A stretch of 64,000 nucleotides of DNA from DASWJZ01 sp963792885 (GTDB lineage Bacteria > Pseudomonadota > Alphaproteobacteria > Rhizobiales > Afifellaceae): contig CAWBXX010000003.1 in assembly GCA_963792885.1 (NCBI GenBank), positions 1 to 64,000 on the forward strand. Reading direction: 5' to 3'. This document shows positions 49,637 through 59,665 of the stretch, one piece after another (position 1 is the stretch's first letter; the number at the start of each line of letters is the position of its first letter). The notes beneath the pieces were generated by a model. The model saw only the letters and a list, made by a program, of their open reading frames with translations, did not search any database and was not told where the DNA came from. Position numbers and translations under genes: made by a program.

Positions 49637-50623
49637 ATGATCGGGCTTGCGCTGAGATTTGGCGTGCTCGGGGTCGCGCTGGTCGTCGACCGGTTGATCG
49701 GAGATCCGCCGGGACTGTGGCAGCGCGCGCCGCATCCGGTCGTCCTCATGGGGCGATGCGTCGATTTCCTCGATGCCCGGCTGAACGGTGCAAACGCGAA
49801 CTTTGCACAGCGCCGCAGGCGGGGAGTCGTTGCGGTCCTCGTCCTTGTCGTGGGGGCCGCGGCGCTCGGATCGCTGCTCGCCGCTGTGTTGGGGCGCTCG
49901 CCGGTCGGGATGGCGATAGAGGCGCTGTTTGTGGCCGTGCTTTTGGCGCAGAAGAGCCTCGTCGACCACGTCGCGGCGGTCGAGCGCGCACTGCCGGCGG
50001 AGGGGATCGAGACCGGCCGAACTGCGGTGGCGCAGATTGTCGGCCGCGACGTGACGGTGCTCGACGAGGCGGGCGTCGCCCGCGCCGCAATCGAATCGGC
50101 AGCGGAGAATTTCTCCGACGGCGTCGTCGCTCCCGCCTTCTGGTTTCTGGTTCTGGGCCTTCCGGGTCTCATCGTGTTCAAGGTCGTGAACACGGCGGAC
50201 TCGATGATCGGTAACCGCTCGGCGCGCCACGAGGCGTTCGGCTGGGCGGCGGCGCGTCTCGATGACGTGCTTGCCTTCGTCCCGGCGCGGCTCTCGGTCC
50301 TGCTGATCACGGTCGCGGCATTGGTGACCGGCCGGAGCGCCGGCGCGGCCATCCAAGCGGCGCTCGACGACGCACCGAAGCACAAGTCCCCGAATGCCGG
50401 CTGGCCCGAGGCGGCCCTTGCAGGAGCGCTCGGGCTCGCGCTCGGCGGCCCTCGCCGCTACGGCGATGTTGAGGTAGACGGCGCCTGGCTGAACCTCGCG
50501 GGCCGGCAGGATGCGCGCCCCTCCGACATCGGTGCATCGATCCAGCTGATCGATGCCGCGTGGGCCATCATGGTCGTCGCGACCCCGGTCGCCATTTTCA
50601 TCCTGCACGTGATCGCGCGATAG
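49637..50623 (+). CDS. cobD: Adenosylcobinamide-phosphate synthase CobD/CbiB
   Basis: The 328-aa membrane protein attaches aminopropanol (phosphate) to adenosylcobyric acid. DRLIGDPPGLWQRAPHPVVLMGRC near the start and RAAIESAAENFSDGVVAPAFWF in the middle are CbiB signatures, with several membrane helices. It is transcribed toward cobQ, overlapping its tail by 26 bp. It has no riboswitch of its own in the 170 bp upstream. Confidence 0.94.
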   Translation: MIGLALRFGVLGVALVVDRLIGDPPGLWQRAPHPVVLMGRCVDFLDARLNGANANFAQRRRRGVVAVLVLVVGAAALGSLLAAVLGRSPVGMAIEALFVAVLLAQKSLVDHVAAVERALPAEGIETGRTAVAQIVGRDVTVLDEAGVARAAIESAAENFSDGVVAPAFWFLVLGLPGLIVFKVVNTADSMIGNRSARHEAFGWAAARLDDVLAFVPARLSVLLITVAALVTGRSAGAAIQAALDDAPKHKSPNAGWPEAALAGALGLALGGPRRYGDVEVDGAWLNLAGRQDARPSDIGASIQLIDAAWAIMVVATPVAIFILHVIAR

Positions 50624-52058
50624 CTAAGATCGCGTCGAGGTCGAGATACGCGGCGAGATGCGCAGCGAGACCGTCGAGCGCCGCTTCCACACCGGATTCG
50701 TAGCGCGCCACGGAGCGCCCCCCGAGCTTCGCCAGATAGGCGCGGCGAAAATCGTCGCTGGCGAAGAGGCCGTGGACGTACGTGCCGGCGACGCGCCCGT
50801 CGGCAGATGTCGCACCCTCCGGCAGGCCGCCGATGTTCAGAAACGGCCGTGCGCAGTCCGGTCCGTCGCTCCGTCCAAGATGAATCTCGTAGCCGGAGAC
50901 ACTTGTACCGCTTTCCTCATGCCTGCCTGAAACCGGTACGGTCGCCTTCTCTCCGCCGAGGACGGTGTCGATCGCAAGCAATCCGAGGCCGCCGACCGTG
51001 CCTGCCGCTCCCTCCACGCCTTCTGGATCGGAAATCGTGCGGCCGAGCATCTGGTAACCGCCGCAGAGCCCGAGCACAGCGCCGCCACGCCGGCGATGCG
51101 CCAGGATGTCGATGTCCCAGCCGGCGCCACGGAGAGCGGCGAGATCAGCGATCGTCGACTTCGAGCCGGGCAGAAGGATCAGATCGCAATCGCCTGGAAT
51201 TGCTTTACCTTTGTCGACCATCTCGACCGTCACGTCAGGCTCAGCGGAGAGCGGGTCGAGATCGTCGAAGTTGGCGATCCGCGGAAGGCACGGCACGGCG
51301 ATCTTGATCCGCCCTGTCGAGTTGCTCCTCGCGGAGGGAAGCCCGAGAACATCCTCGGCCGGTAGTCGGGCGGCATCGGCGAAATGCGGAACGACGCCGA
51401 GCGAGCGCCAGCCCGTGCGCTTCTCGATCTCCGCCAACCCCTCATCGAAAAGCGAAGGATCGCCGCGGAAGCGGTTGACAAGGAATGCCTTTATCAGCGC
51501 GCGCTCGCCGGGATTCAGAACGGCGTGCGTCCCGACCAGTGCTGCGATAACGCCGCCACGCTCGATGTCGCCGACGAGCACCACCGGAACATGAGCCGCC
51601 GCCGCGAAGCCCATGTTTGCGATGTCGCCGCGCCGAAGGTTGATCTCGGCGGGCGATCCTGCGCCTTCCACGATGACCAGGTCCGCATCCGCTTCGAGCC
51701 GACCGAAGCTCTCCAGCACGCGCGCCAGCAGCTCGCCCTTACGCGTGCCGTATTCGCGAGCGCTGAGCGTCGCCCAACGCCCCCCTTGTACGACGATCTG
51801 CGCCCCGCGATCCGTCTCCGGCTTCAGAAGCACCGGGTTCATGTGCACTGACGGCGCTATCCGCGCCGCGCGCGCCTGCAGCATCTGCGCGCGACCGATC
51901 TCGCCGCCCTCCGCAACTCCGGCATTGTTCGACATGTTCTGCGGCTTGAACGGCGCGATCTTGAGCCCGCGATCGGCGAAGGCGCGACAGAGCCCGGCGA
52001 CGATAGTCGATTTCCCGACGTTCGACCCCGCGCCCTGGATCATGATCGCGGGCGTCAT
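50598..52058 (-). CDS. cobQ: Cobyric acid synthase
   Basis: The 486-aa glutamine amidotransferase amidates side chains b, d, e and g of adenosylcobyrinic acid diamide. IQGAGSNVGKSTIVAGLCRAF is the N-terminal nucleotide site and LCGGYQMLGR carries the catalytic Cys of the class I glutaminase. Complete. Located 31 bp after cobO. Confidence 0.95.
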   Translation of the reverse strand: MTPAIMIQGAGSNVGKSTIVAGLCRAFADRGLKIAPFKPQNMSNNAGVAEGGEIGRAQMLQARAARIAPSVHMNPVLLKPETDRGAQIVVQGGRWATLSAREYGTRKGELLARVLESFGRLEADADLVIVEGAGSPAEINLRRGDIANMGFAAAAHVPVVLVGDIERGGVIAALVGTHAVLNPGERALIKAFLVNRFRGDPSLFDEGLAEIEKRTGWRSLGVVPHFADAARLPAEDVLGLPSARSNSTGRIKIAVPCLPRIANFDDLDPLSAEPDVTVEMVDKGKAIPGDCDLILLPGSKSTIADLAALRGAGWDIDILAHRRRGGAVLGLCGGYQMLGRTISDPEGVEGAAGTVGGLGLLAIDTVLGGEKATVPVSGRHEESGTSVSGYEIHLGRSDGPDCARPFLNIGGLPEGATSADGRVAGTYVHGLFASDDFRRAYLAKLGGRSVARYESGVEAALDGLAAHLAAYLDLDAILAIARSRAG

Positions 52059-52089
52059 CTCTCCGTCACAGCGGTTCGGCGCAGAGCGC

Positions 52090-52713
52090 TCAGAACTCGA
52101 TTCCCTTCTGCGCTTTCACGCCGGATCGGAACGGATGCTTCACCTGCTCCATCTCGGTGACGAGGTCGGCCGCCTCGATCAGCGCCTCTTTCGCGTTTCG
52201 CCCGGTGACGACGACGTGTTTCATCTGCGGGCGCGCATTCAGCTCCGCGACGACTTCGTCGGTGTCGAGGTAGTCGTAGCGGAGCACGATGTTGAGCTCG
52301 TCGAGCACCACCATCTGATGCTCGTCGTCCATGACAAGTGCCTTCGCCTTCTCCCAGGCTGCCTTCGCGGCGGCGATGTCGCGCGCGCGGTCCTGCGTCT
52401 CCCAGGTGAACCCCTCGCCCATGGTCGCAGTCGTCACCTGGTCGCCGAATTTATCCAGCGCCGCGCGCTCGCCGGTCTGCCACCTGCCCTTCACGAACTG
52501 CACGATCGCGACCTTCATGCCGTTGCCGAGCGCACGGAAGACAAGCCCGAAAGCGGCGGTCGACTTCCCCTTGCCCTTGCCGGTGTGGACGATGAGCAGC
52601 CCCTTCTCGATCGTCTTCGTCGCGATGATCTTGTCGCGCGCCTCCTTCTTGCGGCGCATTTTCTCCGCGTGCTTGGCGTTGATCTCCGCTTCGCTCATGC
52701 CTTCGGTCTTCAT
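52090..52713 (-). CDS. cobO: Cob(I)yrinic acid a,c-diamide adenosyltransferase
   Basis: The 207-aa protein has the P-loop VHTGKGKGKSTAAFG, VVLDELNIVLRY and VVVTGRNAKEALIEAADLVTEM, typical of CobA/CobO-type adenosyltransferases. It adds the adenosyl ligand to cobalt(I). Start is MKTEGMSEAEINAKHAEK; the longer frame to 52797 is repeat-derived. Confidence 0.95.
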   Translation of the reverse strand: MKTEGMSEAEINAKHAEKMRRKKEARDKIIATKTIEKGLLIVHTGKGKGKSTAAFGLVFRALGNGMKVAIVQFVKGRWQTGERAALDKFGDQVTTATMGEGFTWETQDRARDIAAAKAAWEKAKALVMDDEHQMVVLDELNIVLRYDYLDTDEVVAELNARPQMKHVVVTGRNAKEALIEAADLVTEMEQVKHPFRSGVKAQKGIEF

Positions 52714-52764
52714 ATTCCGACTCCACAGGCCGGTTGCCTTTGAAGGAACGCGCTTTCCTCCCCT

Positions 52765-52865
52765 GTCGTCATGGCAGGACTTGACCCTGCCATCCATTCC
52801 GTAGCGGTCGTCGTCGGCCGCACCGTTGCGGAATGGATGCCCGGATCAAGTCCGGGCATGACGAC
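52765..52865. repeat. REP-like palindromic element, full copy
   Basis: Between cobN and cobO. Left hairpin GGCAGG-ACTTGA-CCCTGCC, right CCCGGATCAAGTCCGGG, ends GTCGTC/GACGAC, with CCATTCC/GGAATGG between. Confidence 0.82.
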
Positions 52866-54270
52866 GAACATAAGTCGGCGAGCCTTCCCGTTCATCGCTG
52901 CGCGCCGGCCAGTTCTTTCAGCTCACCATAGGCGCTGTTCCTTCGCGGCGCCCAGAGTCCGCGGTCGACGGCCTCGCAGAAGCGCGCCGCGATCTCCTTC
53001 AGCGCAGGCGGATTGTTCTCCGCGATGAAGCCGCGCACCGTCAGGTCTTCGAGATAAGCGCTGTGCAGCTGCTCGAAATGATGATGCTTCACCGCGTTCG
53101 TCGTCGCAGCGAAAGCGAAGAGATAATCGACGGTCGCGGCGATCTCGAACGCGCCCTTGTAGCCGTGGCGCATGACGCCCGCGATCCATTTCGGGTTCGC
53201 CGCGCGCCCCCGCACGACGCGCGCGATCTCCTCATCGAGCGCGCGGATCACCGGACGCTCTGGGCGCGAGTGATCGTTGTGAAAGACGCGCGGCGCTTCG
53301 CCCTTCAGCGTCTCGATCGAGGCCGCCAGTCCACCTTCAAACTGATAGTAGTCGTCGGAGTTGAGCAGATCGTGCTCGCGATTGTCCTGGTTCTGCACAA
53401 CGGCGTCGGTCGCCTTCAGCCTCGTCTCCAGAAGGCCTCGCGCGGCCGATCCTTCCGCCCCGCCGCCATAGGCATAGGCCGACCATTCGAGGAAAGGCCG
53501 CCGCAAGGTCCTTCCGTTCGGCCCATATGCCCTCGTCGATCAAGCGCCTGCAGCCCCGCGCCATAGGCGCCGGGCTTTGACCCGAACACGCGAAACGACG
53601 CGGCGCTCTTCGCCTCTGCTTCGCTCATGCCCGATTGGCGCGAGCGCCTGCGCGTCGGCGCGGATGCGGGCGGCGATCGGATTGGCGTCGTCCGGCTCGT
53701 CGCGCTCAGCGACCGCCTGCACCGCTTCGTGGAAGAGCGCGATCTGCGTCGGGAAGGCGTCGCGGAAGAAGCCGGAGATGCGAAGCGTCACGTCGATGCG
53801 CGGGCGCTTCAGCTCCGAGAGCGGCACGACCTCGACGCCCGTCACGCGCCCCGATGCGCCTTCCCAGACCGGCCGCGCGCCGATCAGCGCCAGCGCCTGC
53901 GCGATGTCGTCGCCGCCGGTGCGCATGTTCGACGTGCCCCAGACGGTGAGCGCGATGGCGCGCGGCCATTCGCCCTCGTCCTGGAAATAGCGCTCGGCGA
54001 GAAGATCGGCGGAGCGGCGGCCGAGATCGAACGCCGCCGGCGTCGGCACCGCCCGCACATCGACGGAATAGAAGTTGCGGCCGGTCGGGAGGCAATCGGC
54101 GCGCCCGCGCGTCGGCGCGCCGGACGGTCCGGGCGCGCACGAATTTTCCGGAGAGCGCATTGAGCACGGATGCGATTTCGCGCGTCGCCGGAGGAATTGA
54201 GCGCGGGCGCGATGTCGCCCGCGAGCGCAGCGATTACACCCGCCGACCGCCTCCCCAGGAGGCACCAATC

Positions 54271-54293
54271 CCCTCCCCCCTTGCGGGGGAGGG
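54271..54293. repeat. Palindrome inside cobN (third insertion)
   Basis: Arms CCCTCCCCC and GGGGGAGGG around CTTGC. It encodes the PLLPPPQGGRGLV region between ALALELT and the IAPALNSSGDA part of CobN, residues absent from the family. A frameshift adjoins it. Confidence 0.7.
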
Positions 54294-54440
54294 AGGAGGG
54301 GGGAAGCATGAAAAGCACTGCCATTTCTTCTGCGAGCCGGGAGTGAAGACGTCAGTTCAAGCGCCAGCGCTTCGAGCCGCTCCACCGTGTCGCCAACAGT
54401 TCGCCAGGGAGCGTCGTGGCTGTCTCTTTCCCCTCCCCCT

Positions 54441-54461
54441 CCTCTCCCGCAAGGGGAGAGG
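54441..54461. repeat. Palindrome inside cobN (second insertion)
   Basis: Arms CCTCTCCC and GGGAGAGG with loop around GCAA. It encodes DSLSPCGRGGGGERDSH between WEGPRP and APWRTVGDTVERL, with CobN sequence in the same frame on both sides. Confidence 0.75.
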
Positions 54462-55395
54462 GAGTCCGGTCGTGGCCCCTCCCACGTCGCTGCGAAATCG
54501 CACGCCAGCGGATCGAAGCCGAGTTCCAGATCATCGGCCAGCGCACGCAGCAGCGACGCGTCCCCTTCCCGCCCGCCGCCGCGCGGCACACGCGCCAACG
54601 CCACCAGCGTCTCCGCGCGCTGCGTCCCATTCGGCCCCTCGCCGAGCACATGCAGCCCGTCGCGGATCTGCAATTCCTTCAGGTCGCAGATATGCGCGTC
54701 GAGCTTCCCAAGCGCGTCGGCGCCGGCGCTCTTGAAGTCGAGCCCGAGGTCCTTGTCGAAGCCGTGCCGCTCGGCGAGGTCGGCGATGTCAGCAGCGACG
54801 CGCTTGGCGCGGCGCGGATCGCTCGCTTCCGCCGCGGCGTATTCGTCGATCAGCGCTTCGAGCGCCGCGGCCGGGCCGTAGCTTTCGGCGCGCGCCATCG
54901 CCGGCATCAGGTGATCGACGACGACGGCCGCACTCCGCCGCTTCGCCTGCGCGCCCTCGCCCGGATCGTTGACGATGAACGGATAGATCACCGGCAGCGG
55001 CCCGAGCGCCGCCTCCGGATAGCACTCTTGCGAAAGCGCCAGCGCCTTGCCCGGCAGCCATTCGAGATTGCCGTGCTTGCCCATATGCACGAGCGCGTCG
55101 GCGCCGAATTCTTCGCGAAGCCAGAAGTAGAAGGCGAAATAGGAATGCGGCGGGACGAGATCGGGATCGTGATAGCTCGCCTTCGGATCGATGTTGTAGC
55201 CGCGCGCCGGCTGAATGCCGATCGCGACATTGCCGAAGCGATGCGCGGGAAGGACGAAGGCGTCGTCCTCGACGAAGGGATCGGATGACGGCGATCGCCC
55301 CAGCGGGTAATGACGGCGTCGCGGACGGTTTCGGGAAGACCGGAGAAGCAAGCCGCGTACGCTGCAAGGGTCAGCGTGACGCCCGATGCGGCGTC

Positions 55396-55526
55396 CCTTC
55401 TCCCATAGGGAGAAGGTGTCGCCGAAGGCGACGGATGAGGGGATGCGGGGGGGATTGCGGTCATTCGGTTGCGCCGCAACCCCTCACCCGGCTGCTCCGC
55501 AGCCACCCTCTCCCTATGGGAGAGGG
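55396..55526. repeat. Composite palindromic element inside cobN (first insertion)
   Basis: Outer units CCTTCTCCC-ATA-GGGAGAAGG (55396-55416) and CCCTCTCCC-TAT-GGGAGAGGG (55506-55526) bracket smaller hairpins. The translated segment (about 45-50 residues, beginning GEARTLSHRERVAAEQ) interrupts MLLAGPTNARG and TLAAYAACFSGLPETVRDAV in one continuous frame. Confidence 0.8.
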
Positions 55527-56860
55527 TTCGCGCTTCACCGCCGCGCGCATTCGTCGGCCCGGCGAGCAGCATCTCCATCAACGCTGCGCCGGTCTCCGGC
55601 GCGCCGTCGGCGTCGTAGCCCGCCTCGCGCATCGCCTTCAGCACGTTCGCCGTCGAGGCGGGCGCGTCGAGGCCGACGCCGTTCGCGATGCGCCCATCCT
55701 TGTTCGGATAGTTGGAAAGCACGATCGCGACGCGCTTCTCCGCGTTCGGCTTGGCGCGAAGCTTCGCCCAGCGCGCGGCAAGCTCGGCGACGAAGGCGAC
55801 ACGGTCCGCCTTCGGCCTGTAGCGGACCGGTCGGCACTCGGTGAGCGGATCGAGCTCGCCCGCCTCCTTGAACGAGACGGCGCGTGAGATGATCCGCCCG
55901 TCCACCTCCGGCAGCACGACGTTCATGGTGAGGTCGGTCGGCGCGAGCCCACGCGCCGAGCCCGCCCAAGCCTCCTCGGAGATTCCTGCGAAGCGTAACC
56001 TGGATCACCGGCCGCTCGCCGCCGTCGAGCACCGTGCCGGAAAATTCCGCCCCCGGCTGCGACAATGCGAAGGACGTGGCGTTCAGGACGACCGCCGGCG
56101 AATGCTCCGCGAAGACATCGGCGACGAACGCTGCGTCTTCCTTCGCCTTGAGGCTCGACACGTAAATCGGCAGCGCCGCGAGCCCGCGCGCTTCAAGTGC
56201 GGCGCAAAGCGCGTCGACTGGCTCCGTCTGCCCCGCCTGCATGAGCGCGCGGTAGAAGACGATTGCGGCTGTCGCGCGTATGCTCGCCGGTCTCGGAGCA
56301 TAAATCCCCGCGCTCGGGAGCTCCCTCGCCTCCTCCGGTTCGTCGCTCCTCGCCGATGAGCCACGCACAGAATCGCAGCGCGTTCGCAAGGTTCTCCGCT
56401 CCGCCCTCGACCAGATAAGCCCAGAGCTTCTCCGTCTGCGCCGCATCGAGATTGCCGTGCGCGGCGAGCGACGAGTCCCATGTCGCATCGCCCGGAATGA
56501 CGACGAGCTTCGTCCCGTTCGCACGGCAAATCCTGATCGCCTCGTCGAGCCCGTAGCGCCAGTAGGACGCGCCGCCGAGCAGCCGGATCACGACGAGCTT
56601 CGCGTGCTGCAGCACGCTCTCCCCATAGAGATCGACCGAATAGGGATGCGAAAGCGCCATCCAGTTGGCGAGCCGCACGCTCGGGAACGGTTCGCCGAGC
56701 GCGCGGCGTGCCGCGGCAAGCCCGGAGATCTCGGTGTCGGCGGCGGAGAGGATGACGATGTCGCCGCGCGATTGCCCGAGGTCGACGGGCTCCGCCTCGC
56801 CAGTGATCGTCCGCGGCTGGCCCTTCAGGAGGTGCATGGCCGCTCCATCACTCCCTGCGG

Positions 56861-56956
56861 GTCATTCTCGGGCAAGCGAAGCGCGACCCGAGAACCCATG
56901 GCGTGCGCCGCTGCCCGTCTTCACTGGGCCCTCGGGTCAGGCCCGAGGGTGACAAC
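56861..56956. repeat. Second REP-like type between cobW and cobN
   Basis: Two hairpins: TCTCGGG...CCCGAGA (about 56865-56893) and CCCTCGGGTCAGGCCCGAGGG (about 56929-56949). It differs from the GTCGTCATGCC family. It fills the 147-bp gap, which would otherwise be expected to be short in this operon. Confidence 0.65.
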
Positions 56957-56984
56957 GGAGAGGAGCCGGTGATGCGCTCCAAAG

Positions 56985-58019
56985 TCATGCCCCGAGCGCC
57001 TTCTCGACGGCGGCGCGGTCGAGCCCCTTCAAGCCGATCACGACCAGCCCCGGCTCGCGCGAACTGTCGACGAACCACGTTTCCACGCGCGGTCCGACCG
57101 CCTGCACCGCGAGCGGCGCGTCGCGGCCCTTCACCGTCGCGACGCCCTTGATGCGCAGCACGCCGTCGATCGCCATCGCGTCCTTCACCCGCGCTTCGAC
57201 GCCGCGCGATCGTTGGCAGCGACATCGAGCACGAAGCTGTCGAAGTCGTCGTGGTCGTGCTCTTCGCCAAGCAGCTCGTGATGGCTCTTGCGGCTCTCGG
57301 TGTCGGCTTCGGCTTGCGGCGGCCTGCCCGAGCATCACGTCGATCGGGATGACGCCGTTCGCGACGCGGATCGCCTTCGCCTGCGGGCGCCGGTCCTCCG
57401 CGATCGCGCTTCGACCCTCGCGAGCCCCGCTTCGTCGACGAGATCGGTCTTGGAGATGACGATGAGATCGGCGCAGCGGAGCTGATCTTCGAAAAGCTCC
57501 TCCACCGGATCGTCGTGCTCGAGCGAAAGATCCTTGGCGCGCTGCTCGGCAAGCTTCGCCTCGTCGGAGGCGACGCGTCCCTCCGCGACCGCAGTCGCAT
57601 CGACCACCGTGACCACGCCGTCGACGGTGACGCGGCTCTTCACGCTCGGCCAGGCGAACGCCTTCACCAAGGGCTGCGGCAGAGCCAGGCCCGATGTCTC
57701 GATGACGATGTGGTCGGGCGGTGCGTCTCGTCCGAGGATCGCCTCCATCGCGGGAAGGAAATCGTCGGCGACGGTGCAGCAGATGCAGCCGTTCGCAAGC
57801 TCGATGATATCGTCCGCGCCGCAGGCCTCGCTGCCGCAGTCGGAAAGAACCTGCCCGTCGAAGCCGACATCGCCGAACTCGTTGACGATGAGCGCGATCC
57901 GCCGCCCGCCCGGGATTTGCGAGGAGATGCCGGATCAGCGTCGTCTTTCCCGCGCCGAGGAAGCCGGTGACGATCGTCGCGGGGATGCGGCCCAACGTGT
58001 CCTTGCCTGCGGCGCTCAT
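56985..58019 (-). pseudogene. cobW: CobW GTPase, frameshifted
   Basis: CobW is a G3E-family metal chaperone that supplies Co2+ to CobNST. MSAAGKDTLGRIPATIVTGFLGAGKTTLIRHLLANPG opens it with Walker A GFLGAGKTT. The next frame has CICCTVADDFLPAMEAI (the CxCC metal motif region), HIVIETSGLALPQPLV and VISKTDLVDEAGL, and the last has VLRIKGVATVKGRDAPLAVQAVG. Shifts lie near 57915, 57410, 57310 and 57215; a His/Asp-rich loop lies near 57240-57280. The start overlaps the cobP stop (ATGA). Corrected length is about 345 aa. Confidence 0.87.
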
Positions 58020-58542
58020 GCGATCGTTCCCTTCAACACAAGCGGCAAGCCGGCCGCCATGAACACGACATTGTCGGCGACCGCGGCGACGGCCTGGTTG
58101 AGCCGCCCCTGCGCATCGCGGAAACGGCGCCCGAGCGGCGTCTCGGGCACGAGCCCGAGCCCGACCTCGTTGGAGACGAGAACGCGAAGCCCGGGAGCTT
58201 CCCGTGCGGCATTGCAGAGACGCTCGGTGCGCGCCTCGATGTCTGCGTCGGCGAGCATCAGGTTGGAGAGCCAGAGCGTCAGACAATCGACCAGCATCGC
58301 CCGTCCCTCTCCCGCCTCTTGTCGCAAAGCATCCTCCAGCCGATCCGGCGCCTCGACCGTCCGCCAGCTCGGATCGCGGCGCGCGCGATGCGCTTCGATG
58401 CGCGCCGCCATCTCGTCATCGCCCGCCGCTGCCGTCGCGATGTAGATCGGCGGCAAGGCCGCTTCGCCGTGACGAGCCGCTCGGCATAGACGCTCTTGCC
58501 CGACCGCGCGCCGCCGAGGACGAGCACCAGCCCCTCACGCAC
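58016..58542 (-). CDS. cobP: Bifunctional adenosylcobinamide kinase / guanylyltransferase, one frameshift
   Basis: The start VLVLGGARSGKSVYAERLV has the P-loop GGARSGKS. After a one-base shift near 58465 the gene continues PPIYIATAAAGDDEMAARIEAHRARRDPSWRTVEAP and LVDCLTLWLSNLML, VSNEVGLGLVPETPLGRRFRDAQGRLNQ, all CobU/CobP signatures. It activates the nucleotide-loop side of adenosylcobinamide (kinase then GMP transfer). Corrected length about 175 aa. Confidence 0.88.
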
Positions 58543-58554
58543 CGGAAGCGCTTC

Positions 58555-59282
58555 CTAGCCCGAGCGCGAGAAGCGCTCGTAGAAGCCCCCCGACGCATAG
58601 CCGAGCACCGCCCAGAAGATCGCGGTCACCGCGAGCGAGGTGGCGGCGAAATGGCCGGCGAGCTCCGCCGGCGCAGTCGAGACGTATGCGTGCGGCTGCG
58701 GCGCGCCGACGATGTGCGGGAGCGCGATCAGCACGACGCCGCCGATCTGGAGCCACACAGTCTTCGAGAGGATCAGCCCGGCAATGCCGATCGCCGTCGA
58801 GGCGACCGCGAAGAACCACCAGAACTGCCGCACGTCGAGCGCCGCCGACGCCGCTTCCTGGAATCTCCGGCGGCAGGCCGAGCGCCGGCGCGAGCGACGA
58901 CGGAGATGAACCCGGCAATCCCGAAGGCGAGCCCCGTTCGCGCGTTGATGCTGACGCCGGCGAGCGACATCGCGCCAAGCAGCGCCAGGCCGAAGCCGAC
59001 TCCGAGCACCGTCGTCGCAAGCGAGGTGAAGAAGGTGCGCGCGAGGCCGTCTGCCGGCGCCCAGCCCTCTTCCTCGTGTCCCGTCGCCTGTATGGCGGCG
59101 GGTTCTGCGGCGTTCTGATCGTGCGCCGGCTCCGCGACGCCATGGTCGTGGGCTGCCGCTCCGCTTTCGTATTTCTCCGCTTCGATGATGATCGGTGTCG
59201 TCGTCACGTGCTGGATGACGGCCGTGAGAACGCCTGCCGCGACGCCCGCCGCGGCGGCGCTCAAGATCAGGTTCTTGAGCAT
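58555..59282 (-). pseudogene. cbtA: Cobalt transporter subunit CbtA, two frameshifts
   Basis: N-terminal part MLKNLILSAAAAGVAAGVLTAVIQHVTTTPIIIEAE plus a His/Asp/Glu-rich loop (HDHGVAEPAHDQNAAEP) and C-terminal helices (QFWWFFAVASTAIGIAGLIL, ALPHIVGAPQPHAYVSTAP, FYERFSRSG) match CbtA, a five-helix protein regulated by B12. Shifts near 58900 and 58860 separate them. Corrected length about 240 aa. It works with CbtB, immediately upstream. Confidence 0.87.
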
Positions 59283-59289
59283 GGCTGCC

Positions 59290-59463
59290 TCAGTGGCAGG
59301 GAAGGCCGAAGGCGTGGCGCGTGTCGTGCGTGGCGTTGTGGAGCGCCATCGGATGCGAGAACCCCGCGCCGTAGACGACGAGGATTCCGAAGGCGAGCGC
59401 GAAGATGGCCGGCCACTTGGAGAACTGGCTGGTCGTCGCGATGGAAGCGGACTGCGTATTCAT
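59290..59463 (-). CDS. cbtB: Cobalt transporter subunit CbtB
   Basis: The 57-aa protein has one membrane helix (WPAIFALAFGILVVYGAGFSH) and a His-rich end (HPMALHNATHDTRHAFGLPCH) that can bind cobalt. It is the first gene after the riboswitch, 7 bp before cbtA. An AGGAG site lies a few bases before the ATG. Confidence 0.93.
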   Translation of the reverse strand: MNTQSASIATTSQFSKWPAIFALAFGILVVYGAGFSHPMALHNATHDTRHAFGLPCH

Positions 59464-59499
59464 GAGACCTCCTTGCCGTCCCTCCGACGGCGGATTCCG

Positions 59500-59665
59500 A
59501 ACCTTTCGCGCCCGGCTGGTCTCCTGGCTCGCGGGTCGTCGCCCGATCCCGCGCCTTCCCGTTTCCGGTGGCTTCGTGCGGGTGGGCTCGCCGCTCACAG
59601 TTGCGGGGGCAGCTACGGCATTGGAAGCCCGATTTGGGTCCTTCCGCACCGCATTCCCATTTCAT
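59500..59665 (-). promoter_or_regulatory. Cobalamin riboswitch
   Basis: On the minus strand the conserved blocks follow in order: GGGAATGCGGTGCGG (about 59658), GCTGCCCCCGCAACTGT, GAGCGGCGAGCCCAC, GAAGCCACCGG, and the B12 box GCCAGGAGACCAGCC (59514-59528). The cbtB ATG is about 50 bp below. Binding of adenosylcobalamin would repress cbtB-cbtA and, if cotranscribed, the cob genes. Confidence 0.95.

Larger units (their letters stand above)
52892..56837 (-). pseudogene. cobN: Cobaltochelatase subunit CobN, many frameshifts and three internal palindromic elements
   Basis: CobN is the large subunit that inserts Co2+ into hydrogenobyrinate diamide with CobS and CobT. The parts are all present in order: MHLLKGQPRTITGEAEPVDLGQSRGD; a middle section PVIQVT / MNVVLPEVDGRIISRAVSFKEAGELDPLTECRPVRY; GNVAIGIQPARGYNIDPKASYHDPDLVPPHSYFAFYFWLREEF and VHMGKHGNLEWLPGKALALS; FYSVDVRAVPTPAAFDLGRR, WGTSNMRTGGDDIAQALALIGA; and a C terminus EHDLLNSDDYYQFEGGLAASIE, RHGYKGAFEIAATVDYLF. 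At least eight single-base shifts (near 56340, 56000, 55300, 54150-54260, 53640, 53545, 53490) split it. Three palindromic elements add residues not in the family. The conservation of every piece suggests a working gene with sequence errors. Confidence 0.88.

Noticed and set aside
56985..58286. 433-codon continuous minus frame as the cobW protein
   Set aside because: Only its ends match CobW; the middle matches in other frames, so the continuous frame is a by-product of frameshifts.
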